Below, in pieces: positions 23,489 to 32,929 of a stretch of DNA of 64,000 nt. Source of the DNA: Echinarachnius parma (taxonomy: Eukaryota; Echinodermata; Echinoidea; Clypeasteroida; Echinarachniidae); NCBI GenBank assembly GCA_037951105.1, contig JBAMJV010003792.1, positions 1-64,000 on the forward strand. The letters run 5' to 3'. Both the position numbers and the translations under genes were made by a program. The notes beneath the pieces were generated by a model. It was not told the origin of the DNA and did not search any database. It saw nothing but the letters and a program-made list of their open reading frames with translations. Every line of letters starts with the position of its first letter. Positions within the stretch are counted from its first letter, which is position 1.

Positions 23489-24265
23489 TTTGTGATTGGT
23501 GAAAATGGACTTGTCGAAGTTAGACATTTGTAATTAGAAAGAAATTGATTTGCGAACAGATAAAACAAAATCAGATTACGGACAGGTATTTGCCTTTGCT
23601 CAAAATTTCGAATACTCTTTGGACTCTGGACATTAATTACGTTTGATTTCATGTCTTCATTCATTGTTTATTTCAGTGCTAGCCAGTAATTGTTCAGACA
23701 TTGGATTTCTTGATGTGATTATTGTTTGTCATTTCAGATGCTGTTTACATTCACTTTCATATGTTATATGTCCTCACAGCTTGTTTTGAGATAACGTTTC
23801 AACCAAGAGCTTTCGATATATGTTTTCAATGTTCTCACATGCAAGCCTTGTGTTACGGTGTTGTATTAATGATCGTTTTAAAAGAGTTTTCAATACACTC
23901 CATGTTCTCAATAATGTTCTCATTCATTCATCACCAGTTTGTTTTACCTGATTTCAGCCATGCTATTATGCTTAAATGTTTTTTGATCATAAACTGCAGT
24001 TTGCCAGTTCTTAATCTTTGATGTACCGTATAATGATTCTCATGTTTTCTTTATCTCTCTCTCACTCTCGCGCTTAATCTGTTTGTTGTCATCGCTACTG
24101 TAGTCAACGTTTTAGTTGAGTTCTGATTTTCAATGTGCAATATCCAGTGTATATATATTTGTACTGTTGTTGAAGTAATATTTTATGATTGTATATTTCG
24201 CTCTCCTGATTTGTTCTCGTGTTCTCTCTATCTGTCGCTACATATTTAATTGTGTTCTTTATTCT

Positions 24266-24281
24266 GGAAGGGGAGGGATAT
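24266..24281 (+). promoter_or_regulatory. Polypurine tract
   Basis: GGAAGGGGAGGGATA lies immediately before the right LTR, the expected plus-strand primer position. Confidence 0.75.
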
Positions 24282-24474
24282 TGTGTTTGTATATAAGTTC
24301 CCACGCTCTAGTTTACCGTGTACCGCGCCTTCGCGCAGTTCCTAGAATTATGTTATTTATAACCGTTTTGTTGCATCATGTTGTTTCATTATAATAAAGC
24401 TCACTTGCTACATTGACTCCAAGAACGAAAGTATTGTCTATTCCTTGCTCCCGAATCTCGTATTTCTAAGTACA
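24282..24474 (+). repeat. Right LTR of the gag-only element
   Basis: Identical to the left LTR except one T/C difference in the GTTGTTT(T/C)ATTATAA stretch. This indicates a recent insertion. Confidence 0.9.
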
Positions 24475-24477
24475 TAA

Positions 24478-25498
24478 AAGGCACCACCAACAACAAGGAG
24501 CCTACAGGAGACAGTTGATTGTCTAGTCATGGACAAAAAGTTCAATGATCGCATACAAAACATCGTCAATGAACTCATCTCTAACAAACTAAAAAAGTTA
24601 AAGGAAAGAGTAGAAGAGAACGAAGGAAAAATCTTAGAACTTCAATCGAAGCTGGAAAGAAAAGATGAGGAAGTACAACACCTGAAGAAGAAGCTACATG
24701 AAGCTGATAAAACGGTGGAGGCGCAACAACTGCAGTGCAACGAGCTTCAGAAATATTATGGAATTGCAATTTGGGGATCTTCAAATAATTATCTATTAAA
24801 TAGAATATTAATATTACAGAAGAGTTGTGTACGTATACTATCTAAATCTGGTTTTAGAGCACATACTGCCCCTCTATTGAACCAATTTAAAATGTTGCCT
24901 GTACATGCACTGTAAAATTATAATGTCGGTATCTTTCTGTATTTATATTTTAATGATTTATTACCTACAAATTTCCATTCATTCTTTGACAGAAATATTG
25001 ATATTCATTCTTACAATACCAGAGGAAAGTTAAATTATCGTGTTATTTATTTATTCCCTCTCACGTACATCAATATCATACAATGGTCCACTGCTGTGGA
25101 ACAGTTTACCTGAAATATCAAGAATTCAAAATCGCTAAATATATTTAAATTTTAATTTAAAGAGTACATTTTTAATAAACTTTAGCATTTCATGCTTCAT
25201 TATTATTTCCTATCTTTGTGAAATATGTTAATAGTAACGTTATTTTTCTTCCTTATTACTTGACTCTTATTTCAGTTTTAAATATTCAGGGGTTATGCTT
25301 ATAACTAAGTCATTTGTGACTTTTTATAATCCCCACATTTACATAATGTTAGTGCAATTTTGTGTTTTCTTTGTTTTCTCTTCTGTTATACTTGTTCTTA
25401 TGTGTTATGCTATATTGTTTTAATTCAACTGTATGTACATATGTTCGTTTTTTTTTGTATGCAAATGTGAAATAAATTCAATTCAATTCAATTCAAAA
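24478..25498 (+). mobile_element. LINE deletion derivative with (AATTC)n tail
   Basis: Contains a short 5' leader, an ORF1-type coiled-coil start joined to the ORF2 C-terminal tail, a 3' UTR, a polyadenylation-like AATAAA and four AATTC repeats (25474-25493). Endonuclease and RT are absent. Pentamer tails also end the LINEs at 47074 and 56764. Confidence 0.75.
24529..24915 (+). pseudogene. ORF1 head fused to ORF2 tail of a LINE
   Basis: 128 codons starting MDKKFNDRIQNIVNEL. Residues 1-80 are charged and heptad-like (KILELQSKLERKDEEVQHL), as in the coiled coil of LINE ORF1 proteins. From about residue 81 the protein becomes the end of ORF2 (YGIAIWGSSNNYLLNRILIL). The junction is in frame. The ORF1 nucleic-acid-binding part and all of the EN and RT are missing. 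If translated, the product could at most dimerise with intact ORF1 protein; that is inference. Confidence 0.7.
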
Positions 25499-25764
25499 AT
25501 TCAAAATAGTTGTGACATTGACAGCTGTCTATAAAATCTCTCTATTCAAAGGGGTAGTACAGTTTTGGTAAGGCTGAACTTTAGTAACCAAAACCTGCAC
25601 AGTAACATTATATACAATATTTATAACCCTACCATGCTCGGAAGGTATACACAAATACAAACTAATAAGTAAAAAGCCTGTTATCATTCAAAAAGCGCCA
25701 TTGAAACACAAGAGGACGCTCTCTAATAAGGCATTGGTTTCAACCATTTTTCATACAAAATTAA

Positions 25765-26124
25765 ATATAATAATAATATCCACTATTTACATAGCGCCTA
25801 TCACAATTGATAATCATCTCTAAGCGCTTTACAATTGTATTATTACCCCGGTTATAGGATACAATGCAAACCAGCACACATTGTGTGCACCATCTCCACT
25901 CCCTGGGGAGTATTCCTTCCAAGCGCTCAGTGGGCTCATTCCCAAGAAGATCGTTCACATAAAGGCTTTCACCTCCTACCGGTTCCCATTTATACACCTG
26001 GGTAGAGAGCAGCAATAGTGGATAAATTGTCTTGCTGAATGACAAACGCGGTGGGCAGGGTTCGAACCCGGGATCTCATGATCGGAAAGCGCGCGCTCTA
26101 CCAATCTTGCCACACCACATCCAT
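25765..26124 (-). mobile_element. tRNA-derived SINE
   Basis: Minus strand: tRNA-like head with A and B boxes (GGTAGAGCGCGCG, GGTTCGAACCC), a body with CTACCCAGGTG- and CCCTGGGGAGT-like motifs, and a tail with GCGCTTAGAGATGA and (TAT)n. Related copies lie at 29203-29548 and 37877-38100. Non-autonomous; would depend on a LINE RT. Confidence 0.75.
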
Positions 26125-26180
26125 TATGCATGTGATGTTTTGTTAAAATAACGATTACATAGAGAGATCATCAGCAACTA

Positions 26181-27090
26181 CAGTCAAACCTGCTAATGCG
26201 ACTACCTGTCTATAGCGACCACCTGCTCATAACGACCGCTCTCTGGTCCCCCCGTGAAAAATCATGTGTTAAACGACCTGCGTAATGCGACCACCTGCCT
26301 AACGCGACCACCCCATTTGGCTCCCGACGAACGTTAAACCTGTGTATAGCGACCAAAATAGCGTTTGATCGACCAAGGTACCAAAAGGTTTGCCTTTGGT
26401 CGCTCAAGCCTACAATTCTGAGCATGCCAATGCAAGAAAACAATTCATTAAAAAGGCCTAATCGACACCAAGTGCTTCAGACTCATAAACAAAGATTAAT
26501 CGTTCCCTTCACTTCAGTACCTGATGCTGATCCTGATATGCGTCACAAAAAGAAACTTAACTCAACATCACAACCGAATTTGACATTTGACACTTGACAA
26601 AAGTAATGTAATAGCCTAGGCGTGGTGTTTCCCCGTGTTTCTAATTATGTTCAATGATAATCCGTGTTACGACCAAACAATGCATCTTGACTTCAGAATT
26701 ATATAGAAAACACTTAATGAGCATTTTTAAAGTGCAGGTGAATCTCTCTAGTCTATTGTTGAGTAAATAAATTGACACATTTTGCAATTGCAATTTTACG
26801 TATAAAACAAAGATAATCGTACATGTACAAACATGTAATATCATTTGAAATGTAATGTCAATTCATGTATAGTTCCAATTTTTGTTTTGGTTATGCATGC
26901 AACAAACACTTGAATATGAACTACTAACACGACCGTGTACCGATGCCATTTAATTACACATGTGCATATGGGCATGATAGCATGCGACCAGATATTCAAA
27001 ATGGCGGCCTACCTGTCTAATGCGACCACCTGTCCATAGTGACCGCTTTTCGCCGGTCCCTTGAGTGGTCGCTATAGACAGGTTTGACTG
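26181..27090. mobile_element. TA-flanked MITE with GACC-rich ends (pogo/Tc1-type)
   Basis: Ends CAGTCAAACCTG... and ...CAGGTTTGACTG, flanked by TA at 26179 and 27091. Inside each end are repeats of the GCGACCACCTG type (outside of the element intact MITE sequence joins across one TA). 910 bp, no transposase frame. A second copy starts at 63595. Confidence 0.8.
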
Positions 27091-27881
27091 TACTTAAAAA
27101 CCGCTTTTGAAAGTTTTTGTAAGCACTTTTAAATTTTTTCCAAAAATTATCCTATTTATTTGGGGCACAAATAAATACGATTGGATATATTTATTGATAT
27201 TTCAGCTATTTCTGAACCAATTCGGACCAAATAAAGTTTAATCTGCCATTAAAATTGATTGTTCTTTCAATCTTTCAAATTCGACACTCGGGTCATTTGC
27301 CTTACGAACAAATTGTGTTGTGCAGCGCCCTCTCTACCAAAAGTGAATTACCCCTTTAACCATTATTTCAACAAAACATCACATGCCAAATTTGTATGAA
27401 AATGGTGGAAACCAAAAATTTAGTTTAGAGAGCGCCCTTTTGTCTTTAAATGGCTCTTTTGAACGATAGCATGCTTTTTACTTAGTCGTTTGTATTTGTT
27501 GTATATACCCGAGCATGGTGGAGTTATAATTATTAGTTTGTAATGTTATGGTGCAGGTTTTGGTTACTAAAACTCAGCCTTACCAAAACTGTACTACCCC
27601 TTTAAGGTGAATATGAATGCTTCTATTCAACAACGTTCCTAGATCCCTTTAGTGTATGATCATCATTGTCAATGATTGTCGGCTTAACGCAAAACAAGGA
27701 TCGCAGTAATAAAGATAAATTTGTATGCATGAAATAAGCATGATTATAGAGGTTTTCATAATAGCTCTATTCACAATGTATCACAGCGCTTGCAAATATA
27801 GCATAATATATCATTAAGGTGCACATTCACTTTGAAATAATTATGGGTACAACTATCGGTAAACAGGTCCCTAGCTTAAAC

Positions 27882-29049
27882 AGTGGCGTCGATCCTGGGG
27901 GGGGGGGGGGGGCAGGGGGGGGGGGCGGTCGCCCCCCCCCCCCCCCCCAATGAAAATATTGGGGGGGGGGGGGGGGGGCGAACATATCGTTTCGCCCCCC
28001 CCCCCAATAATTCCGAAAATGAGGAAGAAAAAAATCGAGTGATATAATGCCGAAGAGGGGAAAGAGACATTTATCAATAATTAATCTTTAAAATAGCCGT
28101 TTTTTTAGTTTGAAAAAAAACTGTAAATCTCTTTTTTGCCGCGTGCTTCGCGCGAATACAGTTTCTCATATTGCAAGTTTCATTTTGGTTGCGGGAACTC
28201 ACCTTTCGAAATGTATTGGGCAGTGTAATTTCTCAAACGCACACCTCAAACGAAGTTTATTAAACCCTCATCTATAGATAGCACACCGTCACAGAAAATA
28301 AAATAATCTGAAATATCTCTTTCAGTCAATTTGGTCCATATGCGCTGAACGCAAATTAAATTGGAATATCATGTCCCCCCACATTTGAAAGTGGAGGAGA
28401 TTGTCCCCTCCCTGTGTCATTATGTATGTTTGGTTCCATACTTATATATTTCATATTACGTGACATTTCTGTCTCAGGTGTGCACCAAATCGCACAATTT
28501 CACGCCCAAAAATACAAAAGCTCCCTACTGTGGGAGGGGGACACCCCCTCCCACACCCTCCCCCGCTCGGTTGTTTCGCTTCCTCGCAATGTCTCCCCTC
28601 CACTTTTGAGAAGTTGCTGATGCCCTTGCTTAGTTTCATGGGAGCCCAATGCCCTAGACTATATCGATGGCTCTATATAGTATACAGGATCACGTGGATC
28701 CGTCTCATGCAAGGCTCAATATTTTCCTCGCTATGCCCTTTAAAAATACGTTACGAGTAGGTTCACTATTATTTTTATACAATTTTAACACCCATGATAG
28801 GAGTTGCAAATGTCTGAAATCTAAAAGCTTCCGGGGGCTCCGCCCCCTTGACCCCCATTATTGTCCCCAAATGTGGGTGCCCCCCCCCCCCCACCCAAAG
28901 TCAGGTCTTCGAGCCATCAAGACACTTTCAATAAGCGCATAATCAAACTTCCGGGCATGCCAATGTGGGGCTTTTAGCTCTCTCAGTGGTCAATCTGGAA
29001 AAAATTTCAAATTTCGCCCCCCAATCTCAAAAACGGATCGACGCCCCTG
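27882..29049. mobile_element. hAT-like non-autonomous element with G/C blocks
   Basis: Ends CAGTGGCGTCGATCC and GGATCGACGCCCCTG (one mismatch) are of the hAT type. Flanks show similar CCTAGCTTA and CCTAGCTAT, a possible imperfect 8-bp duplication offset by three bases on the left. The interior has long G and C runs, a GGGAGGGGGACACCCCCTCCC palindrome and a CCGGGGGCTCCGCCCCC stretch. No transposase frame. Confidence 0.65.
27897..28013. repeat. Alternating poly-G and poly-C blocks
   Basis: Four G or C runs in ~115 bp. C17-CAATG / TATTG-G19 forms a long hairpin around 27930-27980, and the G-runs could form quadruplexes. Assembly length of such runs is unreliable. Confidence 0.85.
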
Positions 29050-29202
29050 CCTAGCTATATGTTACATGCATAAATTATAAATTAGAACTAGTTTGGAAAT
29101 TCTGTTATGGTTCGTATTTCGTTTGCAGATGTACAGTATATGACACCTGTGTAGAATTATCAAGATTATTTCGAACTGTGTGTAATAGTAAATGCTTTAA
29201 AT

Positions 29203-29548
29203 GCGGAGGTGTTGCGACACGATCGGTTAAGAGCTTGACTTCTTATCTTGGGACCAGAGTTCGATCCCCAAAAAGATGCCCCGATAGATTATGTTGTTCA
29301 TCAAGGCATTTAATCCGCATTGCTGCTCTCTACCCAGGAGTATATACGTACATTAGCCTGTAACGCTCTATAATAACAGAGTTGATTAGGTTTGAATGCT
29401 CCCCCGTGAGTTGAGATGGTGCACAAGATAAGTATGTGGGTTTGACCTGTACCCGAAGACCAAGGGTAATAATGCGCCTCTGAAATAGGGCACCTAAATA
29501 TATGGCGCTCTATCAATGGTATAGTATAAGTATTATACGTATTATTAA
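29203..29548 (+). mobile_element. tRNA-derived SINE
   Basis: Plus strand: tRNA-like head (GCGGAGGTGTTGCGACACG, B box GAGTTCGATCC), a CTCTACCCAGGAGTAT core matching the 25765 SINE in reverse, and a tail with GGCGCTCTATCAATGGTAT followed by TA-rich repeats. Confidence 0.7.
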
Positions 29549-29616
29549 TGTAAATCGCATTATGAGATATATTTATTTGTTGCTAATTAATACTGTTAAA
29601 TAATAATATATCATAC

Positions 29617-29720
29617 CTGACATTATAATCCATTCTCACTGCTTGGATGAATGTGTCTATGTCAGAGAAGAATTGTCCATTGAACTTGAAATCACCCCTG
29701 GATATGTGGGGCAAGCAGGC
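29617..29720 (-). CDS. Internal exon of gene 1
   Basis: Minus strand: acceptor TTCCCTAACAG, 104 nt, donor CAG-GTATGATA. Only one of three frames is open; it encodes CLPHISRGDFKFNGQFF followed by SDIDTFIQAVRMDYNV. The composition is that of a folded, conserved domain. It ends with two bases of a codon completed by the first base of the terminal exon at 20631. No family was recognised with confidence. The ~9-kb intron that would follow holds most transposons of this region. Confidence 0.72.
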
Positions 29721-30009
29721 CTGTTAGGGAAGGAATATAAATTGTATCGTCAATGAAAGAATGTTTGTCGTCAGGAAAGGAATATTTATCGAGCAACCTT
29801 ATCCCTCAAAGGCACGATAATGACAAAAGGCGGACATGGCAGAAAGGGGACACACTAAAACGAACACTACATGATTATTATTAGTACATCAAATGTATGT
29901 GTACTTGTAACATGGCTAAGGAACTGCATTCTATCCTTCCGGGTACCCATACAACTCCACAGCTCGCCCAATCCTCACGCAGAAAAAAAGGCTAAATGCC
30001 ATAGGTTTG

Positions 30010-30181
30010 GGCAGGCCAGGGGGGAAACAATTCAATATATAGGAGTGTCAATAATATATATATGTATCTCAAATATATATATATCTATATGTACATAAAT
30101 ATATGTAAATATTCATATTAATATATACATCAACCAAATATATGTGTAACAAAATAGAAATATATATCTTCAACAATATAA
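30010..30181 (+). repeat. Left terminal inverted repeat of the foldback
   Basis: Pairs with 32593-32778. Starts GGCAGGCCAGGGGGGAAACA and becomes (AT)-rich. Confidence 0.8.
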
Positions 30182-30885
30182 TATAAATTATATGTCTTAT
30201 ACAATTTATATGTGGAAAAATATATACAAAGAAAAATGAGCACGAAGTGATATATATTTTACAGTATATATAGGTATACAAATATACATATTTATAAAAA
30301 TATATATATTTGTCAAAATATTTGTCAAAATATATATATATATTTTAAAATATATACATTTATCGAAATATATATATTTTGATTAATATATACATACTTA
30401 TGACAATATATGTATCACCAAAATAATATACATAAACAAGAAAATATATATATGAAGAAAAATAGACATGTATGTACACACCGCCGAAATATATTGTGCA
30501 TGAACTGGCCACCCGGATATTTAAACCTAATATACGAGGAAGCGAAATATATACTGCACCGGAATCTCGCTCTCAGATATATACAAACTGCCGGATATAT
30601 ACGAGCAACGAGAAATATACGAGCAACGAGAAATATATACGAAAACGAGAAATAAAGTGTAAACAAATATATATACACGTTGATCTCATTCTGAATCGCT
30701 ATATATATAATTTATATAAGCGAGAAGTAAACTAATACATACAGCTTCGGTTTCTTCCAATATATAAATAATTGCAAGGAGTAATCATAAATGATTGAAA
30801 AAGAAGAATAATAGTAGGCGTAGCTTAATTAGCAATGTTCCTCCTTTTAATCCGCCAAATGAAAAAAGGCACTGGTCGAAAAATT

Positions 30886-30958
30886 GGTCTACGCCAGGAC
30901 TCGAACCTGGTTCTCCGGCTTGGAACGCCGATGCCTTAACCGCTAGGCCACGGGGACC
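30886..30958 (-). tRNA. tRNA-Gly-like (UCC) sequence
   Basis: Anticodon loop GTTCCAA gives TCC (Gly). The D arm (GCCTAGCGGTTAAGGC) and T arm (CCAGG/CCTGG, 5 bp) are sound, and A and B boxes look usable. The acceptor stem has two mismatches out of seven, and no poly-T terminator follows directly, so a tRNA-derived repeat is more likely than a functional gene. Confidence 0.45.
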
Positions 30959-31288
30959 GTGTGATTGAAGACAGATCCAGTTCAGGTCATTGGCAAGCAA
31001 ATCTCTCGGCCCTTTGTGCTCAAGTATTCATGGGGAAGGAGTTACGAACAATGCAAGCCGCCTTTACTTCAGCTGGATCACAATAGAGTGATTCAAGTAT
31101 TAGTTAGAACATATATATATAAACGAGAAGTAAACTAATACATACAGCTTCGGTTTCTTCCAATATATAAATAATTGCAAGGAGTAATCATAAATGATTG
31201 AAAAGGAAGAATAATAGTAGACGTAGCTTAATAAGCAATGTTCCTCCTTTTAATCCGCCAAATGAAAAAAGGCACTGGTCGAAAAATT

Positions 31289-31361
31289 GGTCTACGCCAG
31301 GACTCGAACCTGGGTCTCCGGCTTGGAACGCCGATGCCTTAACCATTAGGCCACGGGGACC
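31289..31361 (-). tRNA. tRNA-Gly-like (UCC) sequence
   Basis: Second unit, 403 bp from the first. Same structure; D loop reads TAATGGTTAAGG. Confidence 0.45.
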
Positions 31362-31693
31362 ATGTGATTGAAGACAGATCCAGTTCAGGTCATTGGCAAG
31401 CCAATCTATCGGCCCTTTGTGCTCAAGTATTCATGGGGAAGGAGTTACGAACAATGCAAGCCGCCTTTACTTCAGCTGGATCGCAATAGAGTGATTCAAG
31501 TATTAGTTAGAACATATATATATATAAGCGAGAAGTATACTAATACATACAGCTTCGGTTTCTTCCAATATACAAATAATTGCAAGGAGTAATCATAAAT
31601 GATTGAAAAGGAAGAATAATAGTAGGGGTAGCTTAATAAGCAATGTTCCTCCTTTTAATCCGCCAAATGAAAAAAGGCACTGGTCGAAAAATT

Positions 31694-31766
31694 GGTCTAC
31701 GCCAGGACTCGAACCTGGGTCTCCGGCTTGGAACGCCGATGCCTTAACCACTAGGCCACGGGGACC
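31694..31766 (-). tRNA. tRNA-Gly-like (UCC) sequence
   Basis: Third unit, 405 bp further; D loop TAGTGGTTAAGG as in the inverted copy at 32402. Confidence 0.45.
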
Positions 31767-31931
31767 GTGTGATTGAAGACAGATCCAGTTCAGGTCATTG
31801 GCAAGCCAATCTCTCGTCCCTTTGTGCTCAACTATTCATGGGGAAGGAGTTACGAACAATGCAAGCCGCATTAATAAGCAATGTTCCTCCTTTTAATCCG
31901 CCAAATGAAAAAAGGCACTGGTCGAAAAATT

Positions 31932-31969
31932 GGTCTACGCCAGGACTCGAACCTGGGTCTCCGGGGACC
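31932..31969 (-). repeat. tRNA-Gly-like relic lacking D and anticodon arms
   Basis: The T arm and both acceptor sides remain, but about 35 nt between TCTCCGG and GGGGACC are gone. The deletion falls between short GG-rich repeats, consistent with slippage or hairpin bypass. Confidence 0.7.
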
Positions 31970-32075
31970 GTGTGATTGAAGACAGATCCAGTTCAGGTCA
32001 TTGGCAAGCCAATCTCTCGGCCCTTTGTGCTCAAGTATTCATGGGGAAGGAGTTACGAACAATGCAAGCCGCCTT

Positions 32076-32590
32076 TTTCGACCAGTGCCTTTTTTCATTT
32101 GGCGGATTAAAAGGTGGAACATTGCTTATTAAGCTACGCCTACTATTATTCTTCCTTTTCAATCATTTATGATTACTCCTTGCAATTATTTTTATATTGG
32201 AAAAAACCGAAGCTGTATGTATTACTTTACTTCTTGCTTATATATATATGTTCTAACTAATACTTGAATCACTCTATTGTGATCCAGCTGAAGTAAAGGC
32301 GGCTTGCATTGTTCGTAACTCCTTCCCCATGAATACTTGAGCACAAAGGGCCGAGAGATTGGCTTGCCAATGACCTGAACTGGATCTGTCTTCAATCACA
32401 CGGTCCCCGTGGCCTAGTGGTTAAGGCATCGGCGTTCCAAGCCGGAGACCCAGGTTCGAGTCCTGGCGTAGACCAATTTTTGGATCAGTGCCTTTTTTTC
32501 ATTTGGCGGATTAAAAGGAGGAACATTGCTTATTAAGCTACGCCTACTATTATTCTTCCTTTTCAATCATTTATGATTACTGCTTGCAAT
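32076..32590 (+). repeat. Inverted units of the tRNA-Gly-like array
   Basis: From about 32076 the same unit runs in reverse: first a partial unit without tRNA (to about 32236), then a near-complete unit with the tRNA-like sequence on the plus strand. The switch lies directly after GCAAGCCGCC, which is shared by both arms. Confidence 0.85.
32402..32474 (+). tRNA. tRNA-Gly-like (UCC) sequence, inverted copy
   Basis: Plus-strand version of the unit tRNA; same acceptor mismatches and loop GTTCCAA. Part of the reversed arm of the foldback. Confidence 0.45.
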
Positions 32591-32592
32591 TA

Positions 32593-32778
32593 TATATAAT
32601 TTATATATCTATATTGTTGAAAATATATATTTCTATTTTGTTACACATATATTTGGTTGATGTATATATTAATATGAATATTTACATATATTTATGTACA
32701 TATATGTATATATATTTGAGATACATATATATATTATTGACACTCCTATATATTTAATTGTTTCCTCCCTGGCTTGCC
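32593..32778 (-). repeat. Right terminal inverted repeat of the foldback
   Basis: Reverse complement of the left repeat with scattered substitutions; ends TTTCCTCCCTGGCTTGCC. Confidence 0.8.
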
Positions 32779-32929
32779 ATACATAGGAAAACAAGCAAAT
32801 ATAGGAAGTTGGCGCATGACACAGAAGTGTTTGACATAAGCGGCAAATTTCGGGCAATACAATTGTAGACAATTATCCGGAAAATGTGTAATGCTTGACT
32901 TGTTTGTATGATAACAGTAACAAGTTTAC

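Larger units (their letters stand above)
21639..24474 (+). mobile_element. Young LTR retroelement with gag fragment and acidic frame, no pol
   Basis: Two 193-bp LTRs (21639-21831 and 24282-24474) differ by one base by eye. A TTGGCGAC-type primer-binding region follows the left LTR and a purine tract (GGAAGGGGAGGG) precedes the right LTR. The interior has a gag start and a long acidic open frame; no protease, RT, RNase H or integrase motif was found. No clear target-site duplication is visible (ACTAT against TAAAA), so the copy may be a recombinant. It probably lies in an intron of gene 1. Confidence 0.85.
25545..27359 (-). mobile_element. Family-B MITE (inner copy), itself split by two insertions
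   Basis: Ends AGGGGTAGTACAGTTTTGGTA and its inverted partner, flanked by TTCA/TTAA. The interior is interrupted by a tRNA-derived SINE (25765-26124) and a TA-flanked MITE (26181-27090); removing both restores an order matching 52094-52636 in reverse. Confidence 0.8.
25499..27605 (+). mobile_element. Family-B MITE (outer copy), split by nested insertions
   Basis: Remnant in plus orientation. A short interior piece at 25499-25544 (AAAATAGTTGTGACATTGAC ... CTCTCTATTCA) and the right half at 27360-27605 ending CCCCT-TTAA. Between them lies a minus-orientation copy of the same family inserted at the element's internal TTAA. The extreme left end is missing; the LINE tail abuts it. Confidence 0.6.
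30721..32077 (-). repeat. Direct array of ~404-bp tRNA-Gly-like units
   Basis: Units 30721-31123, 31124-31528, 31529-31869 and a partial 31870-32077. Each has CGAGAAGTA-AC start, AATCCGCCAAATGAAAAAAGG, the tRNA-like sequence, then GTTCAGGTCATTGGCAAGC and ATGGGGAAGGAGTTACGAAC. Units 1 and 2 are almost identical. The third is joined to the fourth by a deletion that skips the unit start. Confidence 0.85.
30010..32778. mobile_element. Foldback element with long terminal inverted repeats and tRNA-like array
   Basis: About 170-185 bp at the left (30010-30181) recur inverted at the right (32593-32778), including GGAGTGTCAATAATATATAT and CATCAACCAAATATATGTG landmarks. Between them lie an AT-rich left arm (to about 30720), 3.5 direct units of ~404 bp each with a tRNA-Gly-like sequence, then one partial and one near-complete unit in reverse orientation. 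No open frame for a transposase. No clear target duplication. It sits in the intron between exons of gene 1. Confidence 0.8.

Noticed and set aside
27871-28077. Pro- and Gly-rich 64-68-codon frames
   Set aside because: Translations of poly-C and poly-G blocks.
29905-30000. Possible additional exon of gene 1 on the minus strand
   Set aside because: The acceptor-like CCTTTTTTTCTGCGTGAG opens a frame in phase with the first exon, but no acceptable donor leads on to 29720 in phase 0. Kept only as a hint.
30069-30735. Several short frames rich in I, Y and R
   Set aside because: Products of (AT)n-rich foldback arms; composition is that of simple repeats.
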